DNA of 64,000 nt from Candidula unifasciata (GCA_905116865.2 CAJHNH020007590.1:172501-236500); one strand, 5' to 3'; shown: positions 23,901-32,539, numbered from the stretch's first letter. The notes: generated by a model from the letters alone, not told the origin. A program made the numbers and translations.

Positions 23901-26638
23901 CTTTATCTCTGTGATGCATCTTCCATCGGATGTTATTCACGTGCCAAGATACTTAAATTTCTGTACTTATCCTGAAAAAACGCCTTTGACTTTTATTATA
24001 CAATTTGGCAAAAAAATATTCTTGGAAATCCCCATTACTTCTGTCTGCCTATTACTCACACTGAGGCCCATTTTATCACTTTCTACCACCAGCGTATCTA
24101 TCAGTTCCTGTAGTTTTTTCTGACTTGTTGCTGTCAAGGACACAATAGACAACATACAGATATAGCTAAAGTTACCAGGAATCGAACTATTACTTCTAAA
24201 TGATGAAGGCACATTGCTATGGAAACAAGTAAACTAAGACCAACTAGGCACCCCTAAAGAAAGGTGTCTTAATTGGCCATGTCTGTCGTACATCTTGAAA
24301 TCCACTATGGAATACATACAGAATTCTTCTCAAACCATTCAAGTGGCACCACAGGCTACATAAATTTATATTAATCCAGCAACAACAAAACAAAAAAAGT
24401 AATTATAAACAGATCGGACCGTAATGCTGTGTCTAGAATACAACGAAAATTTAAGAAAGAGATATGATTGGTCGGCTCCAATGTGTTACATGAAAGTCAC
24501 ATAATTAACAGAGGCAGAGCTCTCTGTGTGTATTTCTGTCATGCTACTTCGTTCTATAAGTGCCAATCAATAAATTATCTGTTTGTTTATTATATATAAT
24601 GTTTCCTGAAGAAGATGTGGGCCATCTACAGCTTTTTCTGGGGTCGGTCAAGTCAGTTAGTGAAAGTTGCGGGCATCTGTAGTCAAGTTTTTGCATTTGA
24701 AATACACGGCATTTTCCCCAGCAGTTGGTCAGTTGGGGAGGAGAACGAACAAGAAGATAATGATGGAAGGGAAAGCAGTAAAGACATTATACATCCACCC
24801 TGAATGTCGATCAGCAGTTCTGCCACAGAGCGCTGGGCAGTAAGCTGTTTCTCCTCTCATAGTGCTGAACGCAAAAGTGGAAGTGGGCGATGATGTTGTT
24901 GTCGACGATGATGATGATAATGATGATGATAATCATAATGATAATGATTATGATGATGGTAATAATGATGATGACACTGTACCACTAACAATGTTAGTAA
25001 GAGCGGTGGGAAAAGAGGTGGGAGGGGGGGGGGGTAAAGGATTTTTTCGCGCTACTGGTGCATCGGACATATGAGGCTAGACTTATAATTGTGCAGTCGA
25101 GACCAGTCGGCACTCGTTGGGTGGCTTGGTCAACAGCACACCGGCAGCTTTTACATCCCAATAAACTTGTGGGTACCCACTGAGACTGGATGGACCTGAA
25201 ACACATTTTTAGGCGGTTTTAAATCTGCTTGGTGTGGATTTGAAACCAAGACCTTCAAACTAGCAGCTGGGCGTCTAGCCACAACACCACTGCCGAGCCC
25301 AGAACGATGATCATCGTCGTGAAGTACCTTGCCGAGTGGCGTGCATGATCATGCCTCTCCACAATCTGCAATCTTCAACAGCATGTATTGGTTCGTTCGC
25401 TGACCCTTGTCCATGCTATGACAAAAAGCTGTCAGGAATCTTCTCCCGCTGTCTTCTTCGGTCCATTGTTTTCACAGATCATTCTATGGCTACAGCAGGT
25501 CCTAGTTTTCACAGATTATTCTATGGCTACAGCAGGTCCTAGTTTTCACAGATCATTCTAGTGGCTACAGCAGGTCCTAGTTTTCACAGATCATTCTAGT
25601 GGCTACAGCAGGTCCTAGTTTTCACAGATCATTATATGGCTACAGCAGGTCCTAGTTTTCACAGATCATTCTAGTGGCTACAGCAGGTCCTAGTTTTCAC
25701 AGATCATTCTAGTGGCCACAGCAGGTCCTAGTTTTCACAGATCATTCTATGGCTACAGCAGGTCCTAGTTTTCACAGATCATTCTATGGCTACAGCAGGT
25801 CCTAGTTTTCACAGATCATTCTATGGCTACAGCAGGTCCTAGTTTCCTTATTCTTATAATTTGACCCTCCAAAAAATTATGATTATCTATTTCTGTTTGT
25901 GATTTTTTTTTTTTTTTTTTTGATTTTTTTCAGTATCCAGAAGCCATGAGTTGTTAACCCTTAGGGTCGGTATTATGGATATCGCAACATTTCGGCCTTG
26001 ATTCCATTGTAAATACCGTAAATCTGGGAGAAAATGTGGCTTTCCTGCCCACCCCCGGGAGTGAACCCGGACCACAAGTAGTTCGTCACCCGCTCTCCGC
26101 GCAACCCAGTTTAGCCAACTACGCTAGAGAGCCGGGCATGTTGTTTGTGATAAGTTGTCTTTGAGCCCTCGACTCTTTCAAAACCCCTGGGCTGCTTTCG
26201 TCATCGTCTTTTTCTTCTTCTTCTTCTTCTTCTTCTTCTTCTTCTTCTTCTTCTTCGTCTTCTTCACCTGCTGCCCAATCAGCCCTAAAACAAAGCAATT
26301 GTAAAAACATGCACTGCTAACAACAGACACGTGTACCTTACCTTACATGGTTTGAAGTAAGAGTCATCTGTATTCTCCCAAGATAAATCGCCAAAAAACC
26401 CAGTCCATCGTAAAATTCTCTTCGTGTCAGAATTGGGTCTCGTTTCTCTCGCTCCGAACTTATGGACGAAACTACCCCCTTCACCACAGCCATCTTTGGA
26501 ACACTTCTGCTCCCCTGAAGCAACAAGCAGAAGGAGCAGAACACTGGCGCCAGTACAAAGGAAACCAAACTTAAGAACTTTCCGACATTTTCTGCAGAGC
26601 ATGCGCGTGCGGAAAGTCGACCAGCGCAGCTGAAACAT
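10875..26638 (-). CDS. alpha-1,3-fucosyltransferase gene (GT10), six exons
   Basis: This is the only host gene I can assemble fully. Exons 26638-26342, 18181-18053, 17048-16954, 15384-15207, 11515-11033 and 10952-10875 join in phase through GT-AG introns into 419 codons plus TAG. GT10 enzymes are Golgi type II membrane proteins that move fucose from GDP-fucose to GlcNAc of N-glycans or Lewis-type antennae. Residues 1-22 are a basic cytoplasmic tail, 23-41 a membrane anchor, and 42 to about 70 a stem. The GT10 fold then shows RILRWTGFF, WILHNVEPP (144-152), DSDVPVVYG (175-183), SAWMSSNC (212-219) and the signature FENSNCRDYITEK (269-281) followed by PVVLGG. Sequons NWT (N167), NKS and NET are visible. 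Length fits the family (about 360-500). Acceptor specificity and orthology cannot be settled from sequence alone. Intron sequence is almost all repeats. Confidence 0.92.
10953..11032 (-). other. fucosyltransferase intron 5 (80 bp)
   Basis: gtaagt to ccaccag; the only repeat-free intron of the gene and close to the lower size limit for efficient splicing in many animals. Confidence 0.7.
11033..11515 (-). CDS. fucosyltransferase exon 5: catalytic core
   Basis: The largest exon (161 codons, phase 0). The acceptor is cttcag before GATCGC; a second AG (cctag) would break the frame with exon 4. The donor is the consensus ACG followed by gtaagt. It encodes MDLYGKCGDKQC, YKFFFTFENSNCRDYITEK, PVVLGGASTEDY, PPHSFIHVNDF and the Cys-containing C-terminal region ending VCPQWT. 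FENS-x-C-x-DYITEK is the diagnostic GDP-fucose binding signature of alpha-1,3-fucosyltransferases. If the short intron 5 were retained, the protein would end after five further residues (VSFVDF with shared frame). Confidence 0.95.
11908..12644. mobile_element. non-autonomous DNA element with TTAA termini (intron 4)
   Basis: The left end TTAAGGGGTCACTACAC and the right end GTGTAGTGACCCCTTAA are perfect inverted repeats of 17 bp including TTAA, extended by imperfect T-rich pairing. The inner 700 bp is AT-rich without a transposase frame. A TTAA target is typical of piggyBac and Kolobok superfamilies; which one is not decided. It lies in intron 4 of the fucosyltransferase gene. Confidence 0.85.
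12821..13588. mobile_element. foldback (MITE-like) element, copy 1, carrying a SINE
   Basis: The termini GGCTATCCTC and GAGGATAGCC, long inverted arms (for example agggcctcatt against gattgaggccct) and the central palindrome around actagatggctgggactcac match copies at 30489 and 50823. Flanking 8-mers tactcctc and tcctcctc agree at 7 of 8 positions. A SINE-A piece (12839-12938) interrupts the left arm. No coding capacity. Confidence 0.85.
12839..12938 (-). mobile_element. SINE-A fragment nested in foldback element
   Basis: The tail half of SINE-A only (ggttagttgcgtatccttta to cagtagtttgcca); the tRNA-like head is absent. Confidence 0.85.
13855..14100 (+). mobile_element. tRNA-headed SINE (family C)
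   Basis: The head has tagtggctagaagcctcgcc (A-box-like) and GGTTCTAATCC (B box). It is followed by gaagtaaaggcggtcggcgt and an end near acatgcccgatgtgat. The segment gaagtaaaggyggycgg recurs at 18262, 55984 and 60058, marking other, poorer copies. It lies in intron 4, antisense to the gene. Confidence 0.7.
14533..14872. repeat. (GTTA)n with an internal (GTCA)n block
   Basis: About 340 bp of tetranucleotide repeat with gata interruptions; 14748-14812 changes to gtca units. It lies in intron 4 of the fucosyltransferase gene. Confidence 0.97.
15207..15384 (-). CDS. fucosyltransferase exon 4: DSD and first cluster motif
   Basis: A 178-nt exon starting one base into a split codon. It encodes DSDVPVVYGGYKHYP and then KFNKSLKPNWARENNRFSAW-MSSNC-YDYNRR, the DSD and first GT10 cluster motif region. 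The acceptor cctccacacag lies 37 bp from a 1-kb (TTC)n tract (as transcribed). The donor AAA followed by gtttgt is weak; it was chosen because it gives phase 0, matching the upstream acceptor of exon 5, whereas the next GT would create a stop at the junction. Confidence 0.88.
15421..16453. repeat. 1-kb (GAA)n / (TTC)n tract in intron 3
   Basis: Nearly uninterrupted GAA triplets with caa, ggaa and agg variants. The fucosyltransferase transcript reads it as polypyrimidine (TTC)n ending 37 bp before the exon 4 acceptor. Long Lys/Arg/Glu or Phe/Leu/Ser frames here are artefacts, though the exon 4 frame does run into it. Confidence 0.97.
16465..16880 (-). mobile_element. LINE RNase H fragment in intron 3
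   Basis: The minus strand reads VYTDGSMARCRKSG, then EAVTAGFSWMEPISAPH and VVVVLDSQTMFRKLE: the TDGS, E and DS catalytic landmarks of a LINE RNase H. Stops and shifts break the frame. It lies in the same orientation as the host gene. Confidence 0.65.
16881..16934. repeat. (AG)n microsatellite near exon 3 donor
   Basis: 27 AG units ending 19 bp from the exon 3 splice donor, read as (CT)n in the transcript. Confidence 0.97.
16954..17048 (-). CDS. fucosyltransferase exon 3
   Basis: A 95-nt exon missed by length-filtered ORF calling. The acceptor is tgtgtcag and the donor is AGAAG followed by gtattt. It encodes VWILHNVEPPPRVPLNLARF and then PGVFNWTAWYR plus two bases of the next codon. This is the GT10 x-x-x-x-x-E-P/S-P ... 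F-N-W-T-x-x-Y-R region just before the DSD motif; NWT is a likely N-glycosylation sequon. The split codon is completed by the first base of exon 4 and yields Arg, giving the family-typical Y-R-x-D-S-D junction. Confidence 0.92.
17738..17990. repeat. interspersed repeat with (ATT)n core (intron 2)
   Basis: The block aaattatacacccacgctga to ggcaaaagtggaaggtgacg resembles 24775-24900 (acattatacatccaccctga ... gcaaaagtggaagtggg). An (ATT)n run sits at 17920-17982. Confidence 0.6.
18053..18181 (-). CDS. fucosyltransferase exon 2
   Basis: Exon of exactly 43 codons, phase 0 at both ends. The acceptor is ttattctag and the donor is CAG followed by gtatgc. It encodes VNKCTMTNDRSLLDESDAIL and then FHVGALFNFWRGHSLPSRRL, matching the GT10 segment where a Cys and a D-R-S-xx-x-S-D-A-x-x-F-H pattern lead to an LP-x-R-R-LP stretch. 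The bounding introns hold a LINE RNase H fragment and satellite (intron 1) and an (ATT)n run (intron 2). Confidence 0.92.
18600..19290 (+). mobile_element. LINE RNase H and tail fragment, antisense in intron 1
   Basis: The plus strand reads LRMEAEAVTAAFRWLENQLY, VVFVTDSPSMLRK and, after a shift, LTYDKLNVVRVLWKKVNSAV then AQIDNYGLSRMALRGV. These match the RNase H and C-terminal tail of the copy at 6012-7990. Several frameshifts. Confidence 0.85.
19786..19990 (-). mobile_element. SINE-A copy
   Basis: Tail block gttgctgaaccaaccctag, middle agcaaatttacgcccag and head with the B box complement (gatcgaacccggcacc) and cattacgaagcg. Degenerate; no clear target duplication. Confidence 0.8.
20186..23190. 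repeat. 17/18-bp satellite (about 2.5 kb), interrupted by a LINE
   Basis: Monomers gaggcacccaactgatt and aaggcatccaaccgact alternate, forming a 35-bp dimer that is most regular at 20590-20870 and 22010-22420. The flanks are more diverged. The LINE at 20997-21497 splits it. Minus-strand frames such as PQSVGCLNQLGAS are repeats, not genes. Located in intron 1. Confidence 0.95.
20997..21497 (-). mobile_element. 5'-truncated LINE (RNase H C-terminus) inside satellite
   Basis: The minus strand reads MPGNEKADQLAGEGATK, QDDYSIMDRSEQVIILRL and, in another frame, HVHKIQDRRISHVHLWKG. GNEKAD is the RNase H histidine-loop end, and the rest is a Jockey-type C-terminus with a CxCG-like knuckle. The tail is (GAA)n. 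The target duplication AGCATCCGACT (20986-20996, 21498-21508) is itself satellite sequence. Confidence 0.85.
23390..24160 (-). mobile_element. LINE family L-A copy, RT C-terminal region
   Basis: The minus strand reads SQKKLQELIDTLVVESDKMG, LSVSNRQTEVMGISKNIFLP and NCIIKVKGVF, then decayed sequence to the terminal segment caagtgtcttaccgactgg. Same family as 45846-46975. Lies in intron 1, same orientation as the gene. Confidence 0.85.
24161..24860. other. intron sequence, nothing recognised
   Basis: No coding signature; 24775-24900 shares an interspersed repeat with 17738-17990, followed by (GAT)n at 24905-24975. Confidence 0.5.
25090..25296 (-). mobile_element. tRNA-headed SINE (minus strand)
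   Basis: Minus-strand head GTGGTGTTGTGGCTAGACGC (A-box-like) with GGTTTCAAATCC (B box). The piece caacagcacaccggcagctt recurs at 53539-53560, with another decayed head at 53858-53912. Confidence 0.65.
25481..25845. repeat. 37/38-bp tandem array, about 10 copies, in LINE
   Basis: Unit core ttttcacagatcattctatg followed by gctacagcaggtcctag, with gt indels. The equivalent single-copy LINE sequence at 23528 is ttttcacagatatttccagt followed by ggcctcagcatgttcc, so the unit is a duplicated LINE segment. Confidence 0.95.
25914..26141 (-). mobile_element. SINE-B copy with target duplication
   Basis: Minus-strand head AGCGTAGTTGGCTAAACTGG (A box) and GGTCCGGGTTCACTCCCGGG (B box), body ending ggttaacaactcatggcttc, then an A-rich tail. 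TGTTTGTGAT at 25904-25913 and 26142-26151 is the target duplication. Second copy at 47673. Confidence 0.9.
26342..26638 (-). CDS. fucosyltransferase exon 1: cytoplasmic tail, anchor and stem
   Basis: The exon encodes 99 residues and ends in phase 0 with AAG followed by the donor gtaagg; two overlapping gtaag sites exist, and this choice keeps FKPCK joined to the next exon. The first ATG (26638) is used because its -3 base is a purine; a second in-frame ATG at 26602 would remove 12 residues without touching the anchor. A Leu-rich segment (GASVLLLLLVAS) follows basic residues, as expected for a type II Golgi signal-anchor. The end of the exon, RILRWTGFFGDLSWENTDD, matches the first beta-strand region of GT10 enzymes. 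A LINE 3' end at 26735-27000 lies only about 100 bp upstream, so the promoter or a 5' non-coding exon is displaced or overlaps it. Confidence 0.85.
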
Positions 26639-26734
26639 TACGGGACGCTCTCACTGAAAACTCATGTTGTTTATATTATTCTGAAATCAAAGTATAACAA
26701 AGAAGATTAATTAATTATATACTGCTAACCAGTA

Positions 26735-27000
26735 TCATCATCATCATGTGCCCTGCCAACTAGCGTGGGCGCTTATGCGTCTCCACAGATCACGAACCCT
26801 GGTTGCCTGGAACAGCTCTCTTAATGATATCCCTCCATGCGATCGTTTCAGTCTATCGAGCATTTTCTCTCTTGGTCTGCCGCAACCCCTTTTTCCACTG
26901 ATCTTTCCAGTTGTCACGATGTTCTCCAATGTCTCTCTTTTCATTATGTGGCCACAAAACAGTGTTTGTCTCTTTCTTATTATAACCAGTACATAATACA
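26735..27000 (-). mobile_element. LINE L-A 3' end upstream of the fucosyltransferase gene
   Basis: An open minus-strand frame, VIIRKRQTLFCGHIMKRETL, GCGRPREKMLDRLKRSHGG and VRDLWRRISAHASWQGT then stop, is the LINE C-terminus, followed by a (GAT)n tail. Least mutated example of this terminus in the window. Confidence 0.88.
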
Positions 27001-27719
27001 CAGAGAAAGTCAGGTGTAATTATAATTACTACGAGGTGGAACCGAAGTAACGTGACCGACAGACGTTAGCCTGTCCCTCCAAGGTATTAGCTTCAAACAC
27101 ATTCTAGATCTTTGTAAATAACCTTACGTTGACCACGTCACCCACCGAGGCCGTCTACACAAATCTGAGCCCAGCATCGTATGCGTTATACTTGACTCGT
27201 AGGAAAAGTGTCTTTTGCGTACGTTACTTGTCTTTACCTACTTCAGACACTGGTTTCTTCTGCTTCTTCTTTCCATACGTCCCAGTGGCGTCAAAATAAT
27301 TGACAATTCTTTATCTGTAGGCTGAATCGAAGTTTAATAACAAAGATTTGCTTAAAGTATGTGTGTGCGCGCGCGTGTGTATATATGCGTGCCCGCGCTC
27401 GCGGCAGCTTGTGAACTGCACTAAAAATGGCGAGTGGCTGATTGGTACGGAATGGCGTGCAAGTATGCCGTATTGTCTTTACAACGACAGCTTTCCTAAA
27501 TGACACGCTGCATCGTCACTGAGCTACAATTCTGGTGTGGCACTGTTAGTGTTGGCAAATCTGATCGCTGCTTTATGCATTTAATGTGCGTATGACCGCT
27601 TCAAGATTTTGCTTCAAGATTTCACTAATTTTCTAATGGAATAGTAGGGGAAACTGTATCATTCCCACTGGCATAGAAGAGGAGCAGTTGCGGGGCGGCC
27701 CGTCTACAACGAAGCTGGA
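27001..27719. other. no gene seen
   Basis: 27040-27190 resembles decayed SINE family C body (gttgaccacgtcacccaccg, gcccagcatcgtatgcg). The remainder is non-coding. Confidence 0.45.
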
Positions 27720-27739
27720 ACTTCGACTATCAAGTAAAC

Positions 27740-28250
27740 TTTCAAACTAATGACTATCGACTAAAGACTAACGATTATAAACTAACGACTATTGACTATA
27801 GACTAACGACTATCGGCTATTAACTAACGACTATTCACTAACGACTATCGACTAACGACTATTGGCTATTAACTAACGACTATTAACTAACGACTATCGA
27901 CTAACGACTATCGGCTATTGGCTAACAACCATTGACTAACGACTATAGACTTTTGACTATCTTCTAACGATTATCTATTGGTTAGTTGCGTATCCTTTAC
28001 AGGACGTTGCAGAACCAACCCCAACAGCCCCTGGCTGTTGTGTGGTTTTTCTAGGCAAATTTACGTCCAGTAGTTTGCCATTTCTTTCTGGGCGGTCGGC
28101 TTTCTTGATACCACTGTTGAAACCAACTCAAGGTGCATGGCCCGCAGTTGGGATCGAACCCGGCATCCCGGCATTACGAAGCGTTCGCATCGACTTAGCC
28201 ACAGAGCCGACAACGATTATCTACTAACCACTAAAACTAGTTGCGTAGAT
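27740..28250. repeat. degenerate tandem repeat (actaacgactat unit)
   Basis: Repeats of gactatcgactaac-like units run to 27977 and resume after SINE-A at 28212. Related taactaatcact units continue at 28500 and 29638-30045. Confidence 0.85.
27978..28211 (-). mobile_element. full SINE-A copy with 12-bp target duplication
   Basis: Most complete copy. Minus-strand head TCTGTGGCTAAGTCGATGCG (A-box-like), GGGTTCGATCCCAACTGCGG (B box), then caccgcccag body to the tail ending ggatacgcaactaacc. AACGATTATCTA flanks both sides (27966-27977, 28212-28223). Confidence 0.95.
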
Positions 28251-28523
28251 GCGACGAGCGTACAGATAACCCTGCGACACTGCTGTCCTTATGACTTGGC
28301 CGCTACTGGACAGAACCACGGCCAGCTCCAGATTTATAGCTCAAGATGGGTGTGGACAGAACCTATGTCATGAAAGCCATACCTAGGCCAATATGTTTAC
28401 ACAGAATATGCCCTATCAGTCATTTTTCTCTGGTGGAACTGCTGAGGACTAGATTGGAGCACCGACGGATCTGTCCGCAGTGCTGTGATGACAGTTCGCA
28501 CTAAAAACTAATAACTAATCACT

Positions 28524-29637
28524 TCTTCTTCTTCTTCTTTTGTCAAAATCTGCTTGTGCCGCTAGGCGTCGCAGTCTGTCAGATGATCGGCAACCGAGCC
28601 AGGGCGCGCTCAGTCGCTTCATATGCCGTGATGTTATGAAGTCTCAAGTTGTCCGTGACTCCTTCAATCTATCTTCTTCTTGGTCTTCTCCTGCCTCTTG
28701 TTGTTTCGATTTTCATGTTGTATGCTCTTGATGCTGGCATCGTTGGTTCCATTCTCATTAGGTGACCAAACCATTTCATTCTTTGCTTATCAATAAATTT
28801 AACGATGGGTATGGTTCCAATAGTTCTTGTAATCACATCGTTTCTCACTCGATCTCTTCTGGTTTTATTCGCAGCCATTCTCAAACATCTCATTTCACAG
28901 GTGGTTAGTCTTCTCTCATTTTCTTTTGTTAATGTCCAAGTCTGACATTGATAACCTAATGTCGGTATAAAGATTGTATTTATAATTTGTCTTTTTATCT
29001 CAGCTGGGACAGCAGGGTGTTTAAAATTGGGGCAAGTGGTATGCGACATTGTTGGCTTGTTGGATTCTTGCTTCAATCTCTCTGTCTATTTACCATTGGA
29101 TGTAAAGATACTTCCCAGGTATTTAAATTCTTGCACTTGTTTTAGGCTGTGATCTAGAATCTTTATGTCGATGATCTGTTGCTCTCTACTTATGCTCATG
29201 ACTTCTGTCTTTTCAATATTGATCTTCATATGATGCTTGAGGCAACTGTCGTGTAGTAGGTTCATGTGGTCTTGCAGCTGTTTACTATCACTGTGAAATA
29301 TGCATTGATCGTCGGCAAAGAGCAGCTCATTGAAGTCCTCCTGTTTATCGACATCTGTTGGTGTTATGTCTATTTTATTAATATTGTCCATAAATATTAT
29401 GAAGAGTAAAGGTGATAATACACAACCTTGTCTTACTCCTGATGTTACTGGGAACCAGTCTGTGATGCCAGCTCTTGTTCTAATGGCGCTTTCACTTTGT
29501 CTATAAATAGCCCTAACACAATCTAAAATTGTTCCATTTATACCGTAGTTTTCAAGAACTTTCCATAATAAATTTCTGTTTACTCTATCGAAAGCTTTTT
29601 CTTGATCTATGAAAGCGATGTTCATTTGATGTCTGTG
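28524..29637 (-). mobile_element. 5'-truncated LINE with RT palm
   Basis: Minus frame one: FIDQEKAFDRVNRNLLWKVL, VTSGVRQGCVLSPLLFIIFM, ELLFADDQCIFHS (intact FADD box), HHMKINIEKTEVMSIS, QEFKYLGSIFTSNGK. Frame two after a shift: IINTIFIPTLGYQCQTWTL, MKWFGHLMRME, ending GRRRPRRR. RTE-like organisation. (GAA)n tail. Flanked by TAACTAATCACT (28512-28523, 29638-29649), which is also the local tandem unit. Confidence 0.93.
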
Positions 29638-30045
29638 TAACTAATCACTAGTTACTACTAATCACTTTTCTCCATTAATCACTAATTACTAATCATTAGT
29701 TGCATAGTCCCTATTAATCACTAATTACTAATCACTAGTTGCATATTCCTTGTCAATCACTGATAAATGACTGGTTTCATATTCACTATCAATCACTGAT
29801 TACTAATCACTAGTTTCATTGTCCCCATTAATCACTAATTACTAATCAGTCAATCACTGATTACTAATGACTAGTTGCATATTCCCCATCAGTCAGTAAT
29901 TACTAATCACTAGTTGCATATTCCCAGTCAATCACTGATTACTAATTACTAGTTGCATATTTCCCGCCAATAACTGATTACTAATCACTAGTTGCATATT
30001 TCCAATTAATCACTGATTACTAATCACTAGTTGCATATCTGCTAC
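29638..30045. repeat. degenerate tandem repeat (about 40-bp unit)
   Basis: About ten copies of a unit built from aatcactaattactaatcac and tagttgcatattccc. Confidence 0.93.
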
Positions 30046-30488
30046 CACACGTCGCAGCTCAGACAATTGCTGAATAGATTCTATTCGTGACATAAACAAG
30101 TTTGCCCAGGATAGAATAGAATGGGGGAACAGACTGAGAGCTCCTGTCATGTTTTTGCGGCACAGCATGATAATGTTGATGATAATCATGAGACGGTTTG
30201 TGATAACCGAACATGATACTCTTCCGTCAAAACTGCTTCCTGTTGCCAGGGTGGCGTGTTTATGCGTATCCTAGCAACGGAGCATATGCCGATTAGGAGT
30301 CCTATTTTATTATCTCGGCTTGCATGTCCTCGTATTATATTGATTTTTTTTTAACCGTTTCATCCCGGCTACTTCTTTTCTATGTTTTTTAATAGTCTTT
30401 ATTTCCTAAATCTTATTTTCTGCATTTCTGTTCTTGAAATTTCCGATAGAATGTACACTTTTTTTAAATTAGCAATATAGCAATTTTG
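30046..30488. other. no gene seen
   Basis: Non-coding, AT-rich; nothing recognised. Confidence 0.5.
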
Positions 30489-30874
30489 GGCTATCCTCTG
30501 AAATACGGTCCCAAATTATCGAGGCCGAAAATATACTCTAACAGGGCTTCAGTCACATGTGAATTGCGGACTTTTTTCCGGCGACTATTCCACCACCGCC
30601 GAGAAGATCTCCCGGGCTAAACTAGATGGGTGGGAGTCACGAGCAAATAAAATGAAAGAAGCTGCAGGAGATGCGGTAGATGCTGCTTGTTAGTCCCAGC
30701 CATTTAGTTTAGCCCTATTTTAAATACTCTCGGCAGTGACTTTAACTCGGCGGAAGCTTTTTCGCGGTATGCTGTGTAGACGCCGGAAGAGGTCCGCAAT
30801 TTACATGTGACTGAGGCCCTGTTAGGGTATATTTTCGGCCTAGATAATTTGGGACCGTTATTCGGAGGATAGCC
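30489..30874. mobile_element. foldback (MITE-like) element, copy 2
   Basis: Termini GGCTATCCTC / GAGGATAGCC with about 170-bp inverted arms (caaattatcgaggccgaaaa against tttcggcctagataatttgg). The central loop agcaaataaaatgaaagaag is flanked by inverted copies of ctagatggntgggantcac. Flanking 8-mers do not match well. Confidence 0.88.
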
Positions 30875-31300
30875 GTACATTGTTTAGCGAAGCTAGATCT
30901 GTAAAACTAAGGTGTACCGAATCTGTAAAACGAATATGTAAGCAAAACTCATTCTGTCAGCGTTAACTGCTGGTGAGCGAGAAGACGAAGACATGCCTAA
31001 TGTGCCACTGACGCAAGAACGTTCCTAAATGATTAAATGGAAAGTAAGAAAAGGTTTATACCAAAAGAGAGGAGGTGGGTGGGGGTGGGGTTGGGGTTGG
31101 GGGGGGGGGGTTGTAGAGAAGGCGGAAGAAAAGGAAAATACTGTTTTCGTTACAGCTGGCAACCTTGTACAACAGTTCGCTTCCTACTCTATGGGCTGTT
31201 GTTGCAGTGCTTCGGATATCCATAGGGGATTGTATCTAGAGCTCAGGAATTCGTACTTTGTGCAAGAGTCTCGGGAAACCAGTACTTTTGCGAAGAGAAA
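30875..31300. other. no gene seen; G-rich run
   Basis: A ggggttgggg-type run (31070-31115) and purine-rich sequence; the short frames across it lack recognisable domains. Confidence 0.45.
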
Positions 31301-31380
31301 GAGAGAGGGAGAGAGATAGAGAAAGAGGGAGAGGGAGAGAGAGAGAGAGAGAGATAGAGAAAGAGGAAGAGGGAGAGAGC
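31301..31380. repeat. (AG)n purine-rich tract
   Basis: gagaga with ggga interruptions. Confidence 0.9.
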
Positions 31381-31443
31381 TTTATGGGATAAAACATGGC
31401 GCATTGAAGAGTTTTGTCTTGAAACGCAGTTATTATTATTAGT

Positions 31444-31529
31444 ATCCTTCTTCCCCTCCTTTTGCTTCTCCATTTTCTCTTACTCCTACTTCTTTTCCTC
31501 TTTTATCTTCTTTTCCTCTTTTATCTTCT

Positions 31530-31561
<32 letters not shown>

Positions 31562-31920
31562 TTCTTCTTCTTCTTCTTCTTCTTCTTCTTCTTCTTCTTG
31601 TACTCCTCCTTCTCATTCTCCTCCTTTTCCTTCTTCTTCTTCTTCTTCTTCTTCTTCTTCTTCTTCTTCTTCTTCTTCTTCTTCTTCTTCTTCTTCTTGT
31701 ACTCCTCCTTCTCCTTTTCCTTCTTCTTCTTCTTCTTCTTCTTCTTCTTCTTCTTCTTCTTCTACTTCTTTTTCTTCTTCTTCTTCTTCTTCTTCTTCTT
31801 CTTCTTCTTTTTCTTCTTCTTCTTCTTCTTCTTCTTCTTCTTTTTCTTCTTCTTTTTCTTCTTCTTCTTCTTCTTCTTCTTCTTCTTCTTCTTCTTCTAC
31901 TACTACTACTACTAATACTA
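31444..31920. repeat. (CTT)n tract
   Basis: About 470 bp of CTT triplets with two 30-bp cct-rich interruptions repeated about 95 bp apart (31598 and 31699), i.e. a higher-order duplication. Confidence 0.97.
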
Positions 31921-32377
31921 CTGTTTCTTCTTTATTGACGTGTCAAGACGGAAGTACATCAAGAGATAATAGGTCAAATGGTGCAGACAGTTGTCAGGAC
32001 TGCCAGAGAAGAACAATGCGCCACAGATAGATAAACTGGAGTAAATTACGCATCCACACCTGCGACCAACACACACAGGTCTGTTGCCATGGTTATAACT
32101 AACAAATTGTGTGAGTATTATAATCCGACATCGCAGGCGCACTTGTTTGATCACGTGATGGCACTAAAACCGCGCACTGTTGTACCAGAGTTTAGATCTG
32201 AGTGTGGCATGCTCGCATGCATGCACACTTGTCTGCTCCATCCGAGGTTATTTGGTGCGAAAGTTGGTTTGTGTTTATCTAGCCGTGCTGCTATTTGGCT
32301 GGGACAATCGTTATGCATGATAGTAAAAGACAAGAAACTTTGTGCACAGACACATACACACACGTGCGCATCCCAGT

Positions 32378-32379
<2 letters not shown>

Positions 32380-32418
<39 letters not shown>

Positions 32419-32499
32419 GGAGACAGCGAAAAGGGAGTGGGGGCGGGAAGGGGGAGGGCGAAGGTGAAAGACTTCGTGAAAGAGAGTGAAATGGAGTGT

Positions 32500-32539
<40 letters not shown>

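Larger units (their letters stand above)
25300..26208 (-). mobile_element. LINE L-A copy carrying a tandem array and a SINE-B
   Basis: Three LINE blocks (25300-25480, 25846-25913, 26142-26208) align in order with the copies at 23390-23650 and 45846-46140. Between the first two lies a 37-bp array grown from LINE sequence; between the last two is SINE-B. A (TTC)n run at 26209 ends it. Confidence 0.85.
18182..26341 (-). other. fucosyltransferase intron 1 (8.2 kb)
   Basis: gtaagg to ctag. It contains LINE fragments (18600, 20997, 23390, 25300), SINE-A, a SINE-B insertion, the 17/18-bp satellite and a (TTC)n run at 26209-26262. Confidence 0.85.

Noticed and set aside
27978..28211. tRNA gene
   Set aside because: Has A- and B-box-like sequence but no cloverleaf-capable acceptor stem, and is followed by the SINE-A body in many copies.
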